A stretch of DNA of 64,000 nucleotides from Tetradesmus obliquus (taxonomy: Eukaryota > Chlorophyta > Chlorophyceae > Sphaeropleales > Scenedesmaceae). A program made the translations under genes and the position numbers. Every line of letters starts with the position of its first letter. The stretch's first letter is position 1. Shown here piece by piece: positions 9,883-20,267 of the stretch. Below the pieces are notes generated by a model that had not been told where the DNA came from, made no database searches, and saw only the letters and a list, made by a program, of their open reading frames with translations. Where the stretch lies: NCBI GenBank assembly GCA_030272155.1, contig CP126201.1, positions 2,516,501-2,580,500 of the forward strand, read 5' to 3'.

Positions 9883-11256
9883 TGCAGGGACGGCGTGAGT
9901 GTGCTCAAGGTGTGGAGCAGGAACTGCTGCAATGGAGTGGTGGCAGCCTTCAACCTGCAGGTTGGCTGGCGTGGGCCATGGTTGGATTGCTTTTTGGTGA
10001 TATAGTTGTCTTGTACAGGTCTCTCTGGTGTTTTGAAATGGCAGCCTGTAGTGATCATGTTACGTAAGCTGCTGCCAGCAGCAGCATCCATCCCAGGGCT
10101 CCTGCTGATCCCCTGCTGTTCTCTTCATGTCACGCATATGATCGACACTGTTGTGATGCTGCTCTTGCTGTTTTTTCTCCCACCGCCAGGGCTCCTGCTG
10201 GTCCCACTCCAAGCTCATGTTTGTTATCCATAACAACTTCCATGTTTGTCATGATCCTGGCCCTGTTGCATGACATCTAGTGCCATTTGCTGCAATCACT
10301 ACTGTTCTTGCCTCCAGGGCTCCTGCTGGTCCCGCTCCAAGCTCAAGTTCGTCACGCACAACAGCTCACCAGCAGCGCTCAGCACGCGCATTGCACCAGC
10401 TGATGTGGAGGGCCTGCTGCACTGCCTGCCTGACAACTGCCGCAGCAGCAGCAGCAGCAGCAGCAGCGCGATTAGTAAACACAGCAGTGATCCAGCAGGA
10501 CAGCCAGCAGAACCCACAGCAGCAGCAGCAGCAGCAGCAGCAGGATGCGTCTTGCATCATTCTGGGGAGTTTGTGCTGTATCTGGACAGCAGCAAAGCAC
10601 TGACAGTGATTGAGGATGACAGCTTAGCACTGGGCAGGCAGGGTCAGGGTGAGGTTGCAGAGGGGCTGTCTGTGCAGCTTGCTGCTGCTGGCAGTGATGT
10701 AGTGACTGTAGCTCCACTTCTGGAGCTAAAGGGCAGCAGCAGCAGCAGCAGCAGCAGCGGCAGCAGCGGTGTTTTGAAGTTTGCAGTGGTAGGGCTATCA
10801 AACATGCTGAACCCTGGCGGTGCAGTGAAGAGTGTTTCAGTTGACAGCAGCAGCAGCAGCAGCAGTAGGGAGGCAGGCAGTGACGGCGGCAGCAGCCAGC
10901 ACAGCAGTGGCAGCTGGGTGGTGGCAGATGCAACAGCAGATAACACAGCAGCAGCGGCTGGCGGCGGCAATGGAAGCAATGGGGCCGCTGCTGCTGGCGC
11001 GGCGGCAGCAGCAGCAGCAGGATGCAGGGCAGCAGTGCTTGTATCTTTTGTGGGGTGTGGTCAGCTGCTGCTGTATGCATCCTGCAAACCATCTACTGTG
11101 CTGCTGGATGGTCAACCTGCACAGTTTGAATATAACAGCAGCAGCAGCAGCAGCAGCCTGATTGTTGAGGTGCCTGAGCCAGGTACCTCTGGCAGCTCTG
11201 CACAGCAAGATCAGGCAGCTGGGATGCAGCACGAGTTGACCATCAGGTTTGGGTGA
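1885..11256 (+). CDS. raffinose synthase-like galactosyltransferase (GH36, Sip1 family)
   Basis: Exons: 1885-2426, 3307-3464, 4026-4078, 4837-4965, 5321-5637, 6068-6199, 6379-6796, 7354-7458, 8055-8198, 8380-8546, 9249-9425, 9888-9960, 10318-11256; 1117 aa with all phases agreeing. Plant raffinose/stachyose synthase motifs appear in order: [46 protein letters not shown] (residue 252 on), [37 protein letters not shown] with the expected nucleophile Asp616, RVSDDF with the expected acid/base Asp682, [18 protein letters not shown] and [12 protein letters not shown]. The family moves galactose from galactinol to sucrose in the cytosol; some relatives are alkaline alpha-galactosidases, so substrate is inferred. 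It is longer than plant enzymes because of polyQ/polyS/polyA inserts in exons 1, 5, 7 and 13. Most exons have decayed tandem partial copies in the adjoining introns. TGTAA motifs at 11465 and 11524 may mark the 3' end. Confidence 0.9.
2377..2640 (+). repeat. donor-side duplication, raffinose synthase exon 1
   Basis: The exon 1 end ([15 protein letters not shown] plus donor GTGAGCAGCAG) at 2377-2438 recurs at about 2577-2640, a period of 202 nt. Both copies keep the donor. A 12-bp minisatellite lies between them. Confidence 0.85.
2475..2558 (+). repeat. 12-bp minisatellite, 7 units
   Basis: The unit TACACGCATTGG is repeated seven times head to tail with small changes in units 2 and 7. It lies in intron 1 between the two copies of the exon 1 end. 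Confidence 0.95.
2926..3380 (+). repeat. acceptor-side exon array, raffinose synthase exon 2 (4 copies)
   Basis: Each copy starts after an acceptor CTGCAG at 2926, 3047, 3176 and 3307 (periods 121, 129, 131) and reads [14 protein letters not shown] with small changes. Only the 3307 copy continues into the complete exon. Confidence 0.93.
3380..3817 (+). repeat. donor-side exon array, raffinose synthase exon 2 (4 copies)
   Basis: The exon end [20 protein letters not shown] with its donor ends at 3464 (real), 3571, 3678 and 3817; the first two periods are 107 nt. A 107-nt unit carries only about 15 nt of intron after the donor before the next copy. The fourth copy is diverged. Exon 2 is therefore duplicated at both ends. 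Confidence 0.92.
3952..4020 (+). repeat. (GCT)23 microsatellite abutting an acceptor
   Basis: A perfect GCT run ends a few nucleotides before the acceptor of exon 3 (exon begins 4026), so it occupies the polypyrimidine-tract position. Confidence 0.97.
4313..4965 (+). repeat. acceptor-side exon array, raffinose synthase exon 4 (5 copies)
   Basis: The [14 protein letters not shown] segment begins after AG at 4313, 4441, 4575, 4703 and 4837 (periods 128, 134, 128, 134). Upstream copies stay open for about 75 nt with changes such as W to R in the 4575 copy. Only 4837-4965 is complete. The alternating period suggests an original two-unit block was itself duplicated. Confidence 0.95.
5036..5071 (+). 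repeat. decayed donor-side copy of raffinose synthase exon 4
   Basis: It reads [11 protein letters not shown], matching the exon end [10 protein letters not shown] at 4936-4965, but the donor is now GGGAGG. Confidence 0.8.
5350..5535 (+). repeat. coding CAG/AGC tracts in raffinose synthase exon 5
   Basis: Two polyglutamine runs (about 5350-5368 and 5396-5428) and a polyserine run (about 5489-5530) are inserted in the reading frame between the DDGWQ motif and the next conserved helix, where plant enzymes have a variable loop. Confidence 0.85.
6021..6064 (+). repeat. GCT microsatellite abutting an acceptor
   Basis: About 15 GCT units run directly into the acceptor of exon 6 (exon begins 6068). 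Confidence 0.9.
6745..7156 (+). repeat. donor-side exon array, raffinose synthase exon 7 (4 copies)
   Basis: The exon end [16 protein letters not shown] plus GTGAG ends at 6796 (real), 6919, 7040 and 7156 (periods 123, 121, 116). The last copy has an internal deletion. The copied intron block contains GTAACAGGTTATGCTTTGTC before each unit. Confidence 0.93.
7672..8198 (+). repeat. acceptor-side exon array, raffinose synthase exon 9 (3 copies)
   Basis: Copies of the [19 protein letters not shown] segment begin after CTGCAG at 7672, 7900 and 8055 (periods 228, 155). The first has a stop after about 23 codons. Only 8055-8198 reaches the complete exon. Confidence 0.9.
8262..8290 (+). repeat. short decayed acceptor-side copy of raffinose synthase exon 10
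   Basis: CACCAG followed by AACCTGTACC repeats the start of exon 10 (8380), about 118 nt upstream. The match is short. Confidence 0.5.
8465..8795 (+). repeat. donor-side exon array, raffinose synthase exon 10 (3 copies)
   Basis: The segment [20 protein letters not shown] with its donor ends at 8546 (real), 8670 and 8795 (periods 124, 125). The third copy carries TAA in place of the Trp codon and donor GTGCAG. Confidence 0.95.
8994..9671 (+). repeat. two-sided array, raffinose synthase exon 11 (3 copies)
   Basis: The first copy (8994 to about 9115) holds [20 protein letters not shown] and then diverges. The complete copy is 9249-9425. The third (about 9567-9671) repeats only the end ([10 protein letters not shown] to the donor). 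The third copy reads RPTRDCLF, closer to plant enzymes than RPTRGCLF in the complete exon. Confidence 0.9.
9857..9882 (+). repeat. CTG microsatellite near an acceptor
   Basis: A short CTG run ends just before the acceptor GGCTGCAG of exon 12 (9888). Confidence 0.85.
10097..10350 (+). repeat. acceptor-side exon array, raffinose synthase exon 13 (3 copies)
   Basis: The block CAG|GGCTCCTGCTGGTCCC begins at 10097, 10190 and 10318 (periods 93, 128), encoding GSCWS and, in the last two, SKLMF/SKLKF. Only 10318 continues to the stop codon. Confidence 0.85.
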
Positions 11257-12215
11257 TGCACTGCCACAGGTGCAACCCGCTGCATAGGTGTGTTATGCAG
11301 CCTGGTTGCAGCCAGGTTGTAGCGGGGTGATAGCCGAACCGAGTTCAGATTGCAGCCGGGTTGCAGCCGGGTTGCGGCCAAGTTGATGCAGCTGTCAGGG
11401 TGAACTGCAACTGGCTACAACGGCTGGAAGGGTTGGCGCCAGGCGGTGCCTGGCACTGTTGAGTTGTAACAGTTGGCATGGTATGGCAGCCCAGAAGCTG
11501 GTTTCCAGCTGCTCTTTCCTGCCTGTAACAGTTGAGTTGTCCTCTGAGGAACTCAACGAGCACATGCTCAGTGAGGATGCAGGCTCTTCGTTCCACAGCA
11601 CATCACAACTTGGCATGAACCGAAGCAGAAAAGTGCCGTTAAAAGTTGCAAAATAAAATCTTCGCTTAACTAAGTTCAAGAAGTCTGCGATTTGGCGTTC
11701 AACGCGCAACGCCCGTTTGATGTGCTAGGGTTCTCGCACTTGAACTTCACGGTGTGGGTTGTGAGATGCTGTCTGAACTCGACGCCGCTGCATGAATCAC
11801 ACTATTAGCCGGGTAAAATGACCGATCGGGCGCGCATGAGGCTACTGGTAGCTGCCGTGTCGATCGGTGAGCATCAGCAGCAGTAGCAGTAGAAGTGCAG
11901 AGGAAAAGTGAAAGGAGGCCACCCCAAGAACATGAGCACCATCCGTCAATGATTTGAAGCATTGTGTATGCTGCTAGCTGCGCCGCAAGCATTTACTGCA
12001 TCTCCTGATACGCCTGAAGAACATGTGCCTCAGAGGCGCTGCTGTGACACACTGCTGTACACACGCTGCAGGCAACTGTCTCCTCACAGCCACTGGCGTG
12101 CATCTTCACACTCAGGCCCTCTTACTGCTGCGACGCAGGGCTGCTGCAACTGCTGCTGGTGTTTCTACTGTCATGCCTGAGCCTTGCACAAGGCAGGCTG
12201 AGCTGTGCAGAGGCT
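11257..12215. other. intergenic: raffinose synthase 3' end and esterase upstream region
   Basis: TGTAA motifs at 11465 and 11524 are candidate polyadenylation signals of the upstream gene. Short imperfect repeats of GCAGCCGGGTTGCAG occur around 11345-11385. An open frame without ATG leads into the esterase start at 12216. No other gene is recognised. Confidence 0.5.
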
Positions 12216-12452
12216 ATGGTGCCCCTGAGCACACTGCTGCTGCTTGAACTGAGCGCAGCAGCAGCGCTGGCAGCAGCGGCCGCAGCGACCTGGGTAATAC
12301 ACCACGTGTATTGCAGCTGGACCAGCAGCAGCAGCAGCAGCAACAAGGGCAGCGGGTGTGCGTGCCCTCTGGCAGCAACACTAACAGATGTGGCAGCAAA
12401 AGCAGGTTGCAGCATCTGCCTGCAAGCAGTTACTTGTTGCTCTGAGCACACT

Positions 12453-12488
<36 letters not shown>

Positions 12489-13080
12489 CATAGATCCTCC
12501 ACATTTCATGCCCATCACCTGCAGCAGCTGCAACGTCCACAGCACAGCCTGCACCAACACCGTGATGACTCACCATCACCAGCAGCAGGAGCAGCAGCAG
12601 CAGCAGCAGCAGATGCATATGCAGCCGCAGCAGGCCCGTCATCTGCTCCGCTGGTTGATGTGTGGATCCTGGCTGGTCAAAGTAACATGGTGGGCTGGAA
12701 CAAGGCTGACGGCCAGCCAATGCCGCAGCTGTGCGCACCATGGCCCGGAGAGATCCTTGCCTTCAACAGCACAGGTGCAACTGGATGTGGATGTAGATAA
12801 GATATTTGTAAGCAAAGGTGCACGGGCGTTGTGATAGGGGAGAAGGAGGAGCTGGCTAGCAGCAACGAGTCGAGCGTTGGAGCATTGATGTGCATGTACC
12901 AGACAGTGTGATGGTACCAAAGCGCAATGGTAACTGGTTTGGCACCTTGTCAATGTCGTACACTACAGCGAGGGTGGAGTGCTGATGTGTCAGGTGAACA
13001 GCAGCTGCTGTCACGTGAGCAGTTGGTGGCACCCTCTGTGATGCGAAGCAGCTTGATGCCCTGTGAATGCTGACTGCAGA

Positions 13081-13115
<35 letters not shown>

Positions 13116-14981
13116 AATGTGACATGGCCAGGTGAGTGGGTGGACGCTGTGCCCAATGTGCACACCGGCATCTACGACTACCCAGACCAAGACAGCTGCG
13201 GGCCTGACATGGCTTTTGCGCGCACTCTTATTCAAATGGGAGCTGCAAGGAAGGTGGGCAGGAGTGACATATGTGCTAAATAGCTGATGAGCTATATAGC
13301 TGATGATGCAATGTAATGTAATGTATGTATGCAACATTCACATCAGTTTTAAACTTTGTTTAGATGTTGGTGGACAACGGTGGCCAGGTGCCAACAGCTG
13401 TGCACGGCACCAACCTGGCGCAGCATTCACACCACACATGTAGCAGCTGCCGGAAGCACTCACATAACACTTCAGCCCACTGCGTACATGTTGTAAACTG
13501 CAAACTCTCTTTTTGTAACAATCAGACTTCATGTGATCTGCGAATTGGCATACAGGTTGGCCTGGTGCCGACTGCCATGGGTGGTACCAACCTTTTCCAG
13601 CACTGGGCGCCAGGGGGGCAGCTGTGGAGTAACATGGTGGGCCGTACACAAGCAGGCATGCACCAGCTGGCGGGACGAGGGCGGCTGCGCGGCATGCTGT
13701 GGATACAGGTGCGGCACACGTGTGTTGATTTTCATATTATGTTGTTATGTTGGTGTGTTTTGCTGCACCGCGCGCGCGGTGCCAGCAGCTGCAGCGCTCC
13801 TACCAGCGCCATGGCATGCTGTGGATCCAGGGGCGGCGCACAGTGTTATGCTTGTCATGTTGTTGCGCTCATATGTTATGCTGTGTCGCCAGAATGCCTG
13901 ACTCAACAGGGATCCCACTTCCTGTGCACCTAACGGTGCGCTGCGGCAGCGCAAGCAACGGTGTTCGCACATATGGATACCTGTAATCACTTGAGCAACA
14001 ACTTTGGTCAACGCTGCACGGCATTGCTGCCTGCTGCAGGGAGAGGCTGATGGGGCTGGCAGCATGCAGCAGGCGTTTAACTACGGGTCAAACTTCACTG
14101 CCTGGCTGGCTGCAACCAGGTGGGCCCTTGATATTTGCCCTTGCCGACGCTTGCGAAATCGCTGCACTGTTGTCGTCAGTTGCGTCTCTCCTGCAGATTT
14201 AGTATCCTTTTGTCACCTCCGCAGACTACCGTGGACACTGGCTGCATGCAGCAGCGTGTGTGGATGCCAGTCAACTTGACTGAGGCCTGACGCCTTATTG
14301 GGATGGAAGCTCAGCAGTTGGCTTATGAGGGCTTTATACTGTGTGGTGCAGCTGCTGGCAGACTCCATGCTGTGCGCGCCTGCTTTGCTCAGTAGGGTAC
14401 AACACTGCTGTGCACACCCTGCTCTTGTTCCTTTCCCCTGCCATGCTCAACCAGGTCTGCTCTGTCAGCGCTGCACCCACAGCTGCCAGGGCTGATGGTA
14501 GTCATGACCACACGCCAGCGCAGCATCGCCTGCCCGCAGCTGCTGCATGCCGCTAAAAAGGCAGTGCAGCTGCTGATGCCCTGCATCCTGTTGACGCCGT
14601 GCTTTTGCTCTGTAACCTAACATGGCTGCCGCATAACCTGCCTGTGTTACTGTTGTTTGTCACTTTCCCCTGCCATGCTCAACCAGGTCTGCTCTGTCAG
14701 CGCTGCACCCGCAGCTGCCAGTGCTGATGGTCATCATGGCCACACGCCAGCGCAGCATTGCTTTTCCACACATTGACATCGTGGCAGCACAGCAGAGGGC
14801 GCTGCAGCTGCCCGGCCTGTTCAAACTGGAAATGACAGGGTTTGAATTCTACCCCATGGATGTTGGCGTGGCTGGGGGAGAGGCAGAGCTGGTGCATTTG
14901 ACCAAGGCAGGATGTGCAGCACTTGGCGTGGCGATGGGATACCTGGTGGCCAGCAAGTATGGGCTGCAGTGCAGCAGCTGA
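12216..14981 (+). CDS. SASA-domain carbohydrate esterase (SGNH hydrolase superfamily)
   Basis: Exons 12216-12774, 13132-13253, 13556-13708, 14040-14119, 14687-14981; 402 aa, frame kept throughout. The first ATG is followed by a hydrophobic Leu/Ala stretch, so the protein is probably secreted or membrane-anchored, then an Ala/Gln-rich linker. The catalytic domain starts at DVWILAGQSNMVGW with the expected nucleophile Ser156, then GLVPTAMGGTN, MLWIQGEAD (residues 274-282) and LVHLTKAG with the expected His375. This order matches plant sialate O-acetylesterase-like carbohydrate esterases of the At4g34215 type, which deacetylate polysaccharides. The usual Asp three residues before the His is not evident here (ELVH), so activity is uncertain. 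Exons 3 and 5 have partial duplicates. Confidence 0.82.
13083..13116 (+). repeat. CTG microsatellite upstream of an acceptor
   Basis: About 11 CTG units lie 15-20 nt before the acceptor of esterase exon 2 (13132). Confidence 0.9.
13384..13831 (+). repeat. decayed partial copies flanking esterase exon 3
   Basis: Upstream, 13384-13435 reads GGQVPTAVHGTNLAQHS, a diverged copy of GLVPTAMGGTNLFQHW in exon 3 (13556-13708). Downstream, 13801-13831 repeats QRHGMLWIQ, but its donor is GGGCGG. Confidence 0.75.
14455..14770 (+). repeat. acceptor-side duplication, esterase exon 5
   Basis: The start of exon 5 (14687) is repeated 232 nt upstream at 14455, including the preceding TTTCCCCTGCCATGCTCAA and the acceptor. 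The copy reads SALSALHPQLPGLMVVMTTRQ before diverging. Confidence 0.92.
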
Positions 14982-15458
14982 CAGTGTGTATGTAACTGCA
15001 GCAATTGTCTGTTGGCGAGGTGATTTTTGTAGCATTTTGTCGTGCTTTACAAGACAAGTGCTTCCAGACAATGCTGGTCAACTGGCAGCCTGGCCCTGCC
15101 TGTCAATGATTTATGGCCAGTGGGCTGACACACTTTTTTTGAAAGTGCAGCTGTGATACTGCCTTAAATGGAGAAAAATATGGAAGCATTTTGACATCGC
15201 ACGTGCTGACATGCCAAAGCTGTCAAAGTTGGGTTGGCCTGAAACCTGAAGGCTTGGAGTGAATTGGCACATTAGGGTTCTTGCAGACGACGGAGGAGGG
15301 TTGCCAGAGCACTGCACAACCGCATAGAGTGGTGCGGGGGTAGTCTGTTTGCTGGTTGTCTCATCAAGCACAGCTGCCGTTTAACAGGGGAACACAAGGA
15401 TCCTGCACACGGGCATTCAGACCAGCAGCAGCAGAAGCAGCAGCAACGGCATCCCGAC
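14982..15458. other. intergenic: esterase 3' end / SET gene upstream region
   Basis: A TGTAA at 14991 lies close to the esterase stop. The rest should carry the SET gene promoter. I see no gene or clear element. Confidence 0.45.
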
Positions 15459-18400
15459 ATGCGGAGCTTGCTGCGTGCAAGGCGTATACTATGTAGCTCG
15501 GTACAGGCTCGTACAATACACACGGAGAATGAGATATACAAGCCAGCGAAGGGCGGCACCATCCCGACGATGGTTGGCGACTTGATCTGCGCCATGATGG
15601 AAGGCAAGCTGCAGCTGCACATGAAGTGCCTGGCTCTTCCAGCGTGCAAGTTAACCATGTGCCACGTTGATGCTGGCGTTCGGCCTGCCTACCTGCAAAA
15701 AGTACTGCGACTTCTAGTGCTACTCCTGCTACTGTTCTTCAGCTGCTGGCTGACCTCAGAGTGCTGGACCGCAAGAGCAACAATGTACATCAACAGGGGT
15801 AGCTAATGCTGGTACTACTTGGTTTCAACATATTTCTGCTTCTCCTTTTTCACTTGCAGGAAAGGGCAGGGGCATCATAGCCAGGCATTCCATTGCAGCA
15901 AGCGACCTGCTGCTATGCGCAAGGCCTGCAGTTGTGCTAGAAGGGCCCCCTGACCCAGAAGGGGCCCCAGATGCTGCACGGCTAGTGCCAGCACTAGTGC
16001 AGGCGGCAAACGCGCAGGATGTGCCACAAATACGCGCAGCGCTGCAGTACCTGTACGATGGATCAGGTGTGTGGCTGCGCTCTCACTGAGGGCGCTGAAC
16101 AACATGTTCTGCCAGGAGTGGGAAGCCAGAGGCAGTAGATGTTTGCCTGCAGTGCGCAACGACTCAGGTGAATTGGCAGCACATATTTACTTCTGTCACA
16201 GAGCCCAGTTTCTTTCAGTGTTCGCATTACATTCAGCACACGGATGCCTGCACGCTTCCAATGGACGTGACATGTACATGTGCTGCAACCTGCCTTCCCG
16301 CTATGCACATCTCGCCTGCTGCTGCTGCATGGCCAAGATGCCTCCAGGCTGCAACTGCCAGACATACGCAACATGATGAACCTGGCCAAGCACAGCAACA
16401 CAAGCAGCAGCAGCAGCAGCAGCTTGCAGGAAGGCTTGCAGGATAGCTGCTGTGACCATGATCACAGCTCAGGTCATCACCATCACCACCATGATAGCCA
16501 CTCCCACAGTGCAGCAGCACCAGCAGCAGCAGACGCGGACAAGTTGACCGAGCAGCAGGCGGAGCTGCTGGTCAAATATAACGCCTTCGCGGACGACTAT
16601 GAAGACCTGGCAGCAGCTGCTGTGCGGGGAGCAGCGATGCCGCACAGTCATGTGGGGCTGTGGCCGCAGTTTGCGCTGTTCAATCACTCCTGCCTGCCTA
16701 ACAGTGTGCACTACTTGGTGGGGCATGCTATGGTGGTGCGCGCTGTGGAGGATGTAGCCGCAGGTGAGTCTGCATCTGTATAACATTGTTTTTCTTTCCA
16801 CTCCTGTCATCATTCGTTATGTTCAAGTACGCCTGCCTAACAGCGTGCACTACCTGGTGGGGCATGCCATGGTGGTGCGCGCTGTGGAGGACGTGGCTGC
16901 AGGGTAGTCTGAATTTGTTATCTTTGATAATCAAGGATAGACTACTAGTAACGTTAGATTATGAGTATTGATGGGCTTGATTGATGGCTGCTGTTGATGT
17001 GTGCTGCCAATGTTGCTGCTAATGTTGCTTTGCTGATGTTGGCGCCCGCCGTCCGTCAGCGGCGGCACACACATGCATGGCTGACAGCACACCAGCTGCA
17101 GCTCAATGGCAGCCAGCTAGCAGCAATCTCTTGCTGCCGCATCTTGAACAGCATGCTGCTGGCTGTGTTCTTGTGGCACAGGCGAGGAGCTGACAGTCAG
17201 CTACTTAGGGCGCGAGGAGTTTGCACCTGCGGGGCCACGCCAGGCAGTTTTTTTCTGCCTTGCCTCAACCCCCATGCTGCTGGCTGCGCTGCTGATTTGC
17301 TGCAGGCGAGGAGCTGACAGTCAGCTACCTAGGGCGCGAGGAGTTTGCGCCTGCAGGGGCGCGCCAGGCAGTGCTGCAGGAGCGCTACGGCTTCGCCTGC
17401 AGCTGCATGACAGCACAACAGAGCGCACTTGGTGTTACACCTGTCTGTCTTACGTCACACCCTCTGCTGCTGGCTTTCTTGCTGCGCTGCAGGCAAGGGT
17501 TCACTGTTAGCTACCTAGGGCGAGATATGCTGTTTCAACGCCTGTTCTCCTTGCTGTGCTGTGCTGCAGGCGAGGAGCTGACAGTCAGCTACCTAGGGCG
17601 CGAGGAGTTTGCGCCTGCAGGGGCACGCCAGACGGTGCTGCAGGAGCGCTACTGCATCGCCTGTGCCTGCATCACATTGGCGGCCCACACGTGCTGCCAC
17701 CATCTGTCTGTCTTACGTCACACCCTCTGTCGCGGCCTTTCTTGCTGCGCTGCAGGCAAAGAAGCTCAGCATCAGCTACCTAGCACGCAAGGAGTTCCAA
17801 GTATCAAAAGCCTGCGCTGCTTATGTGTTGTGCTGCAGGCGAGGAGCTGACAGTCAGCTACCTAGGGCGCGAGGAGTTTGCGCCTGCAGGGGCCCGCCAG
17901 GCAGTGCTGCAGGAGCGCTACGGCTTCGCCTGCGGCTGTGCACTCTGCCAGCTGGAAAGCCAGGCGCCTCGGCAGCTGCAGCAGCAACTGCTGGACACCT
18001 ACAGGCAGGTCATGCAGGTGCGCGGCTGCTGCAAAGGGAAAGTTTTCATGTTACAACATGTAAGCAGGGCTGGGTTAGCTGCTGTGTCGTGTGAATGGGT
18101 GTGGTGGTTGACACGAGGGTGAGGCGTGCCGCAATCATGCTGGTGTTGCTGCGCCTGTCAGCAGGACAAATTGGCTGCTGCAAATGTGGTTCCGCAGAAA
18201 CAGGGGCCAATCAGCCAGTTCATTGCTGCCAGCTGGAAAGCCAGGCGCCGCGGCAGCTGCAGCAGCAGCTGCTGGACACTTATTGGCAGGTCATGCAGGT
18301 GCGCGGCGTTGCTGCTGTGTGGTGTGAATGGATGCGGCAGTGGCCAAGGGTGAGGCGTGCAGCAACTGTGCTGGTGTTGGTGTTTGTTTGCACGTGCCAG

Positions 18401-20135
18401 CAGCTGGAGAATTCATCAAGCTGGCCATGGCCTGTGTCATTGCGCCATGCCACCTACCATTGCGCAACCTTGCACTGCTGTGCCGCTGTCTGATACCGCA
18501 ACAATCATGTGTATATTTCCCCTTGCAGGACCTTAAGCCGCGCTTCTTAGAAGCAGTGGAGCACCAAGACCAGTCAAACCTCGCAGCAGTACAGGGGCAG
18601 CTACACACCCTGCAGCACTTCCTGCAACCACCACAGGGCGCAAATTGCTGTACTACTGCGCTGAAACTGTTCTGCTACCTGACACTGCAGCAAACATGTC
18701 TGCATCCTCCCTCTCTTGCAGGACCTGAAGCCGCGCTTCTTGGAAGCAGTGGAGCACCAAGACCAGTCAAACCTCGCAGCAGTGCAGGCGCAGCTCCAAA
18801 CACTGGAGCACTCCCTCAGCGCAGCACTACAGCAGCACCGCGCAGTACTCAGCGACAGTGCAGTACTCGTCCTGCAAGCAGCCGTGTACGATTTGTATGA
18901 GCTGCTGCTGTTCTGCGAGCAGCTGCTACCTCAGGGGAATGAGGCCGAGTCAAAGCATGCTGCGCTGGCGTGCATCGGGCGCTGCCTCGTGATTTTAAAT
19001 TGCGTCAGCAAGGGAGCAGAGCTGCATGTGTTCCTCGCGTCGAGGCTGCTGCAGCATGCGGTTGACCTGCGGGGCCCGGACTCCGCACAGGCTGAGGCAG
19101 CAGCGCAGCTCTTCCTGGAGGCGCACAGGTGAGCAGGAACAAAGCTGCTGTCATGTTGTGGATGTTGAGAACAGTGCACTGTTTGGCTATTTTCTTTGCT
19201 GAGGCAGCGGCACAGCTGTTCCTTGAGGCGCACAGGTGAGCAGGAAGCGTCTGTTATGTTGTGGATGATGAGAACATTGCAGTGTTTGGCTTTTTTCTTT
19301 GCTGAGGCCGCAGCGCAGCTGTTCCTGGAGGTGCACAGGTGCGCATAAAGTTTCTGTTATGTTATGGATGATGAGAACATTGCAGTGTTTGGCTTTTTTC
19401 TTTGCTGAGGCAGCAGCGCAGCTGTTCCTGGAGGTGCACAGGTGCGCATAAAGTTTCTGTTATGTTATGGATGATGAGGACTTTGCACTGTTTGGCTTTT
19501 TCCTTTGCTGAGGCAGCGGCACAGCTCTTCCTGGAGGCGCACAGGTGAGCCTCACCCCCAAGCGCTAATGTGGTGACGACACTGCCGCATTGTGGACTTT
19601 GTCGGCTGTGGTAGAGAACAGTGGTGTTCTAATAACATTAGTACTAATGATAGTCTTCTTGTAAGCCATACCTTGTCATCGGCATCGGCAACTGCGCCCC
19701 GTGACGGAGCGGAAACTACGACTATTATTGCCTCTCTATTGGTGAGCGGGAGACCACCCAGGCCCCCTCACCGCCTTCGCAAGGCAGCAGGTGGGGATCA
19801 CCCATACGGTTGGCTGCGTGCCTGGCAGTGGTGTTCTGATCTTGCAGTGTGTTGTCTGGCTTGCGTTGCTGTGCTACTTACAGTGACGCAGGCTGAGGCA
19901 GCGGCACAGCTCTTCCTGGAGACGCACAGCTGAGAAGGAACAAGCTTTTCCACAGGGTTGGCGAGGCTAGTGCCCTGTGACACCTAATCTTTGTGACCTC
20001 CTGTAGGTCTGGTGGATAGCAGAACGGCAAGGATATGCTGCAGTGTGACGTGTCTGGTGTTCTTTTGCTTGACACACCGCCGCTCCTGCGCTCACTTAGT
20101 GTTTCTCAGGCTTGTTGCTCCGTGTTCTTCTCACT

Positions 20136-20177
<42 letters not shown>

Positions 20178-20267
20178 AGGATGCGCTACGGCTCACAGCT
20201 GGAGCAGCAGGTGCAGCTGGAGCTCATGGAGGCCAACAAGCAGGCGGCAGAGGAGTTCCTTATGTGA
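15459..20267 (+). CDS. SMYD-like SET-domain protein (putative lysine methyltransferase)
   Basis: Exons 15459-15798, 15860-16066, 16338-16763, 17839-18017, 18722-19128, 20180-20267; with the terminal exon this gives 548 aa with all phases agreeing. The SET N-terminal motif NRGKGRGIIARHS is at about residues 112-124. A Ser/His-rich insert follows, then LFNHSCLPNSVHY (NHSC from 298), GEELTVSYLGREEF and a post-SET Cys cluster FACGCALCQLE, the order seen in SMYD-type proteins. No MYND zinc finger is evident. The C-terminal part is helical (KPRFLEAVEH onward). The family methylates histone or other protein lysines; the substrate is unknown here. The first exon is the least certain, since only its phase supports it. 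Exons 3, 4 and 5 carry many partial tandem copies. Confidence 0.8.
16688..16902 (+). repeat. donor-side duplication, SET exon 3
   Basis: The segment LPNSVHYLVGHAMVVRAVED to the donor (real end 16763) recurs at 16832-16902, a period of 139 nt. The copied donor reads GGTAGT after an inserted G. Confidence 0.92.
17182..17880 (+). repeat. acceptor-side exon array, SET exon 4 (6 copies)
   Basis: The EELTVSYLGREEFAPAGARQ segment begins after AG at 17182, 17306, 17493, 17570, 17756 and 17839. The 17493 and 17756 copies are diverged. The 17306, 17570 and 17839 copies are nearly identical for 80-100 nt. Only the last runs to a donor (18017). Confidence 0.93.
17946..18298 (+). repeat. donor-side duplication, SET exon 4
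   Basis: The end of exon 4 (CQLESQAPRQLQQQLLDTY to the donor, real end 18017) recurs at about 18229-18298, period 281 nt, with the donor intact. Confidence 0.92.
18529..18810 (+). repeat. acceptor-side duplication, SET exon 5
   Basis: The exon start DLKPRFLEAVEHQDQSNLAA at 18722 is repeated 193 nt upstream at 18529, including the CTTGCAG acceptor. Identity is high for about 75 nt. Confidence 0.94.
19089..19930 (+). repeat. donor-side exon array, SET exon 5 (6 copies)
   Basis: The exon end AEAAAQLFLEAHR with its donor ends at 19128 (real), 19235, 19338, 19441, 19544 and 19929. Periods are 107, 103, 103 and 103 nt; the last copy is displaced by 385 nt. The central 103-nt units are almost identical, intron included, so they are recent. 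The last copy lost its donor (GCTGAG). Confidence 0.95.
20139..20177 (+). repeat. CTG microsatellite abutting an acceptor
   Basis: About 12 CTG units run into the acceptor CTGCAG of the last SET exon (20180). Confidence 0.92.

Noticed and set aside
10472..11092. Long minus-strand open frame opposite raffinose synthase exon 13
   Set aside because: It mirrors the Ser/Ala-rich exon in the complementary frame; the plus strand has the family motifs and the stop.
15743..15798. Separate small exon reading LADLRVLDRKSNNVHQQ before the SET motif
   Set aside because: It would leave phase 2 at its donor and break the GKGRGIIARHS frame; the longer exon 15459-15798 gives the right phase.
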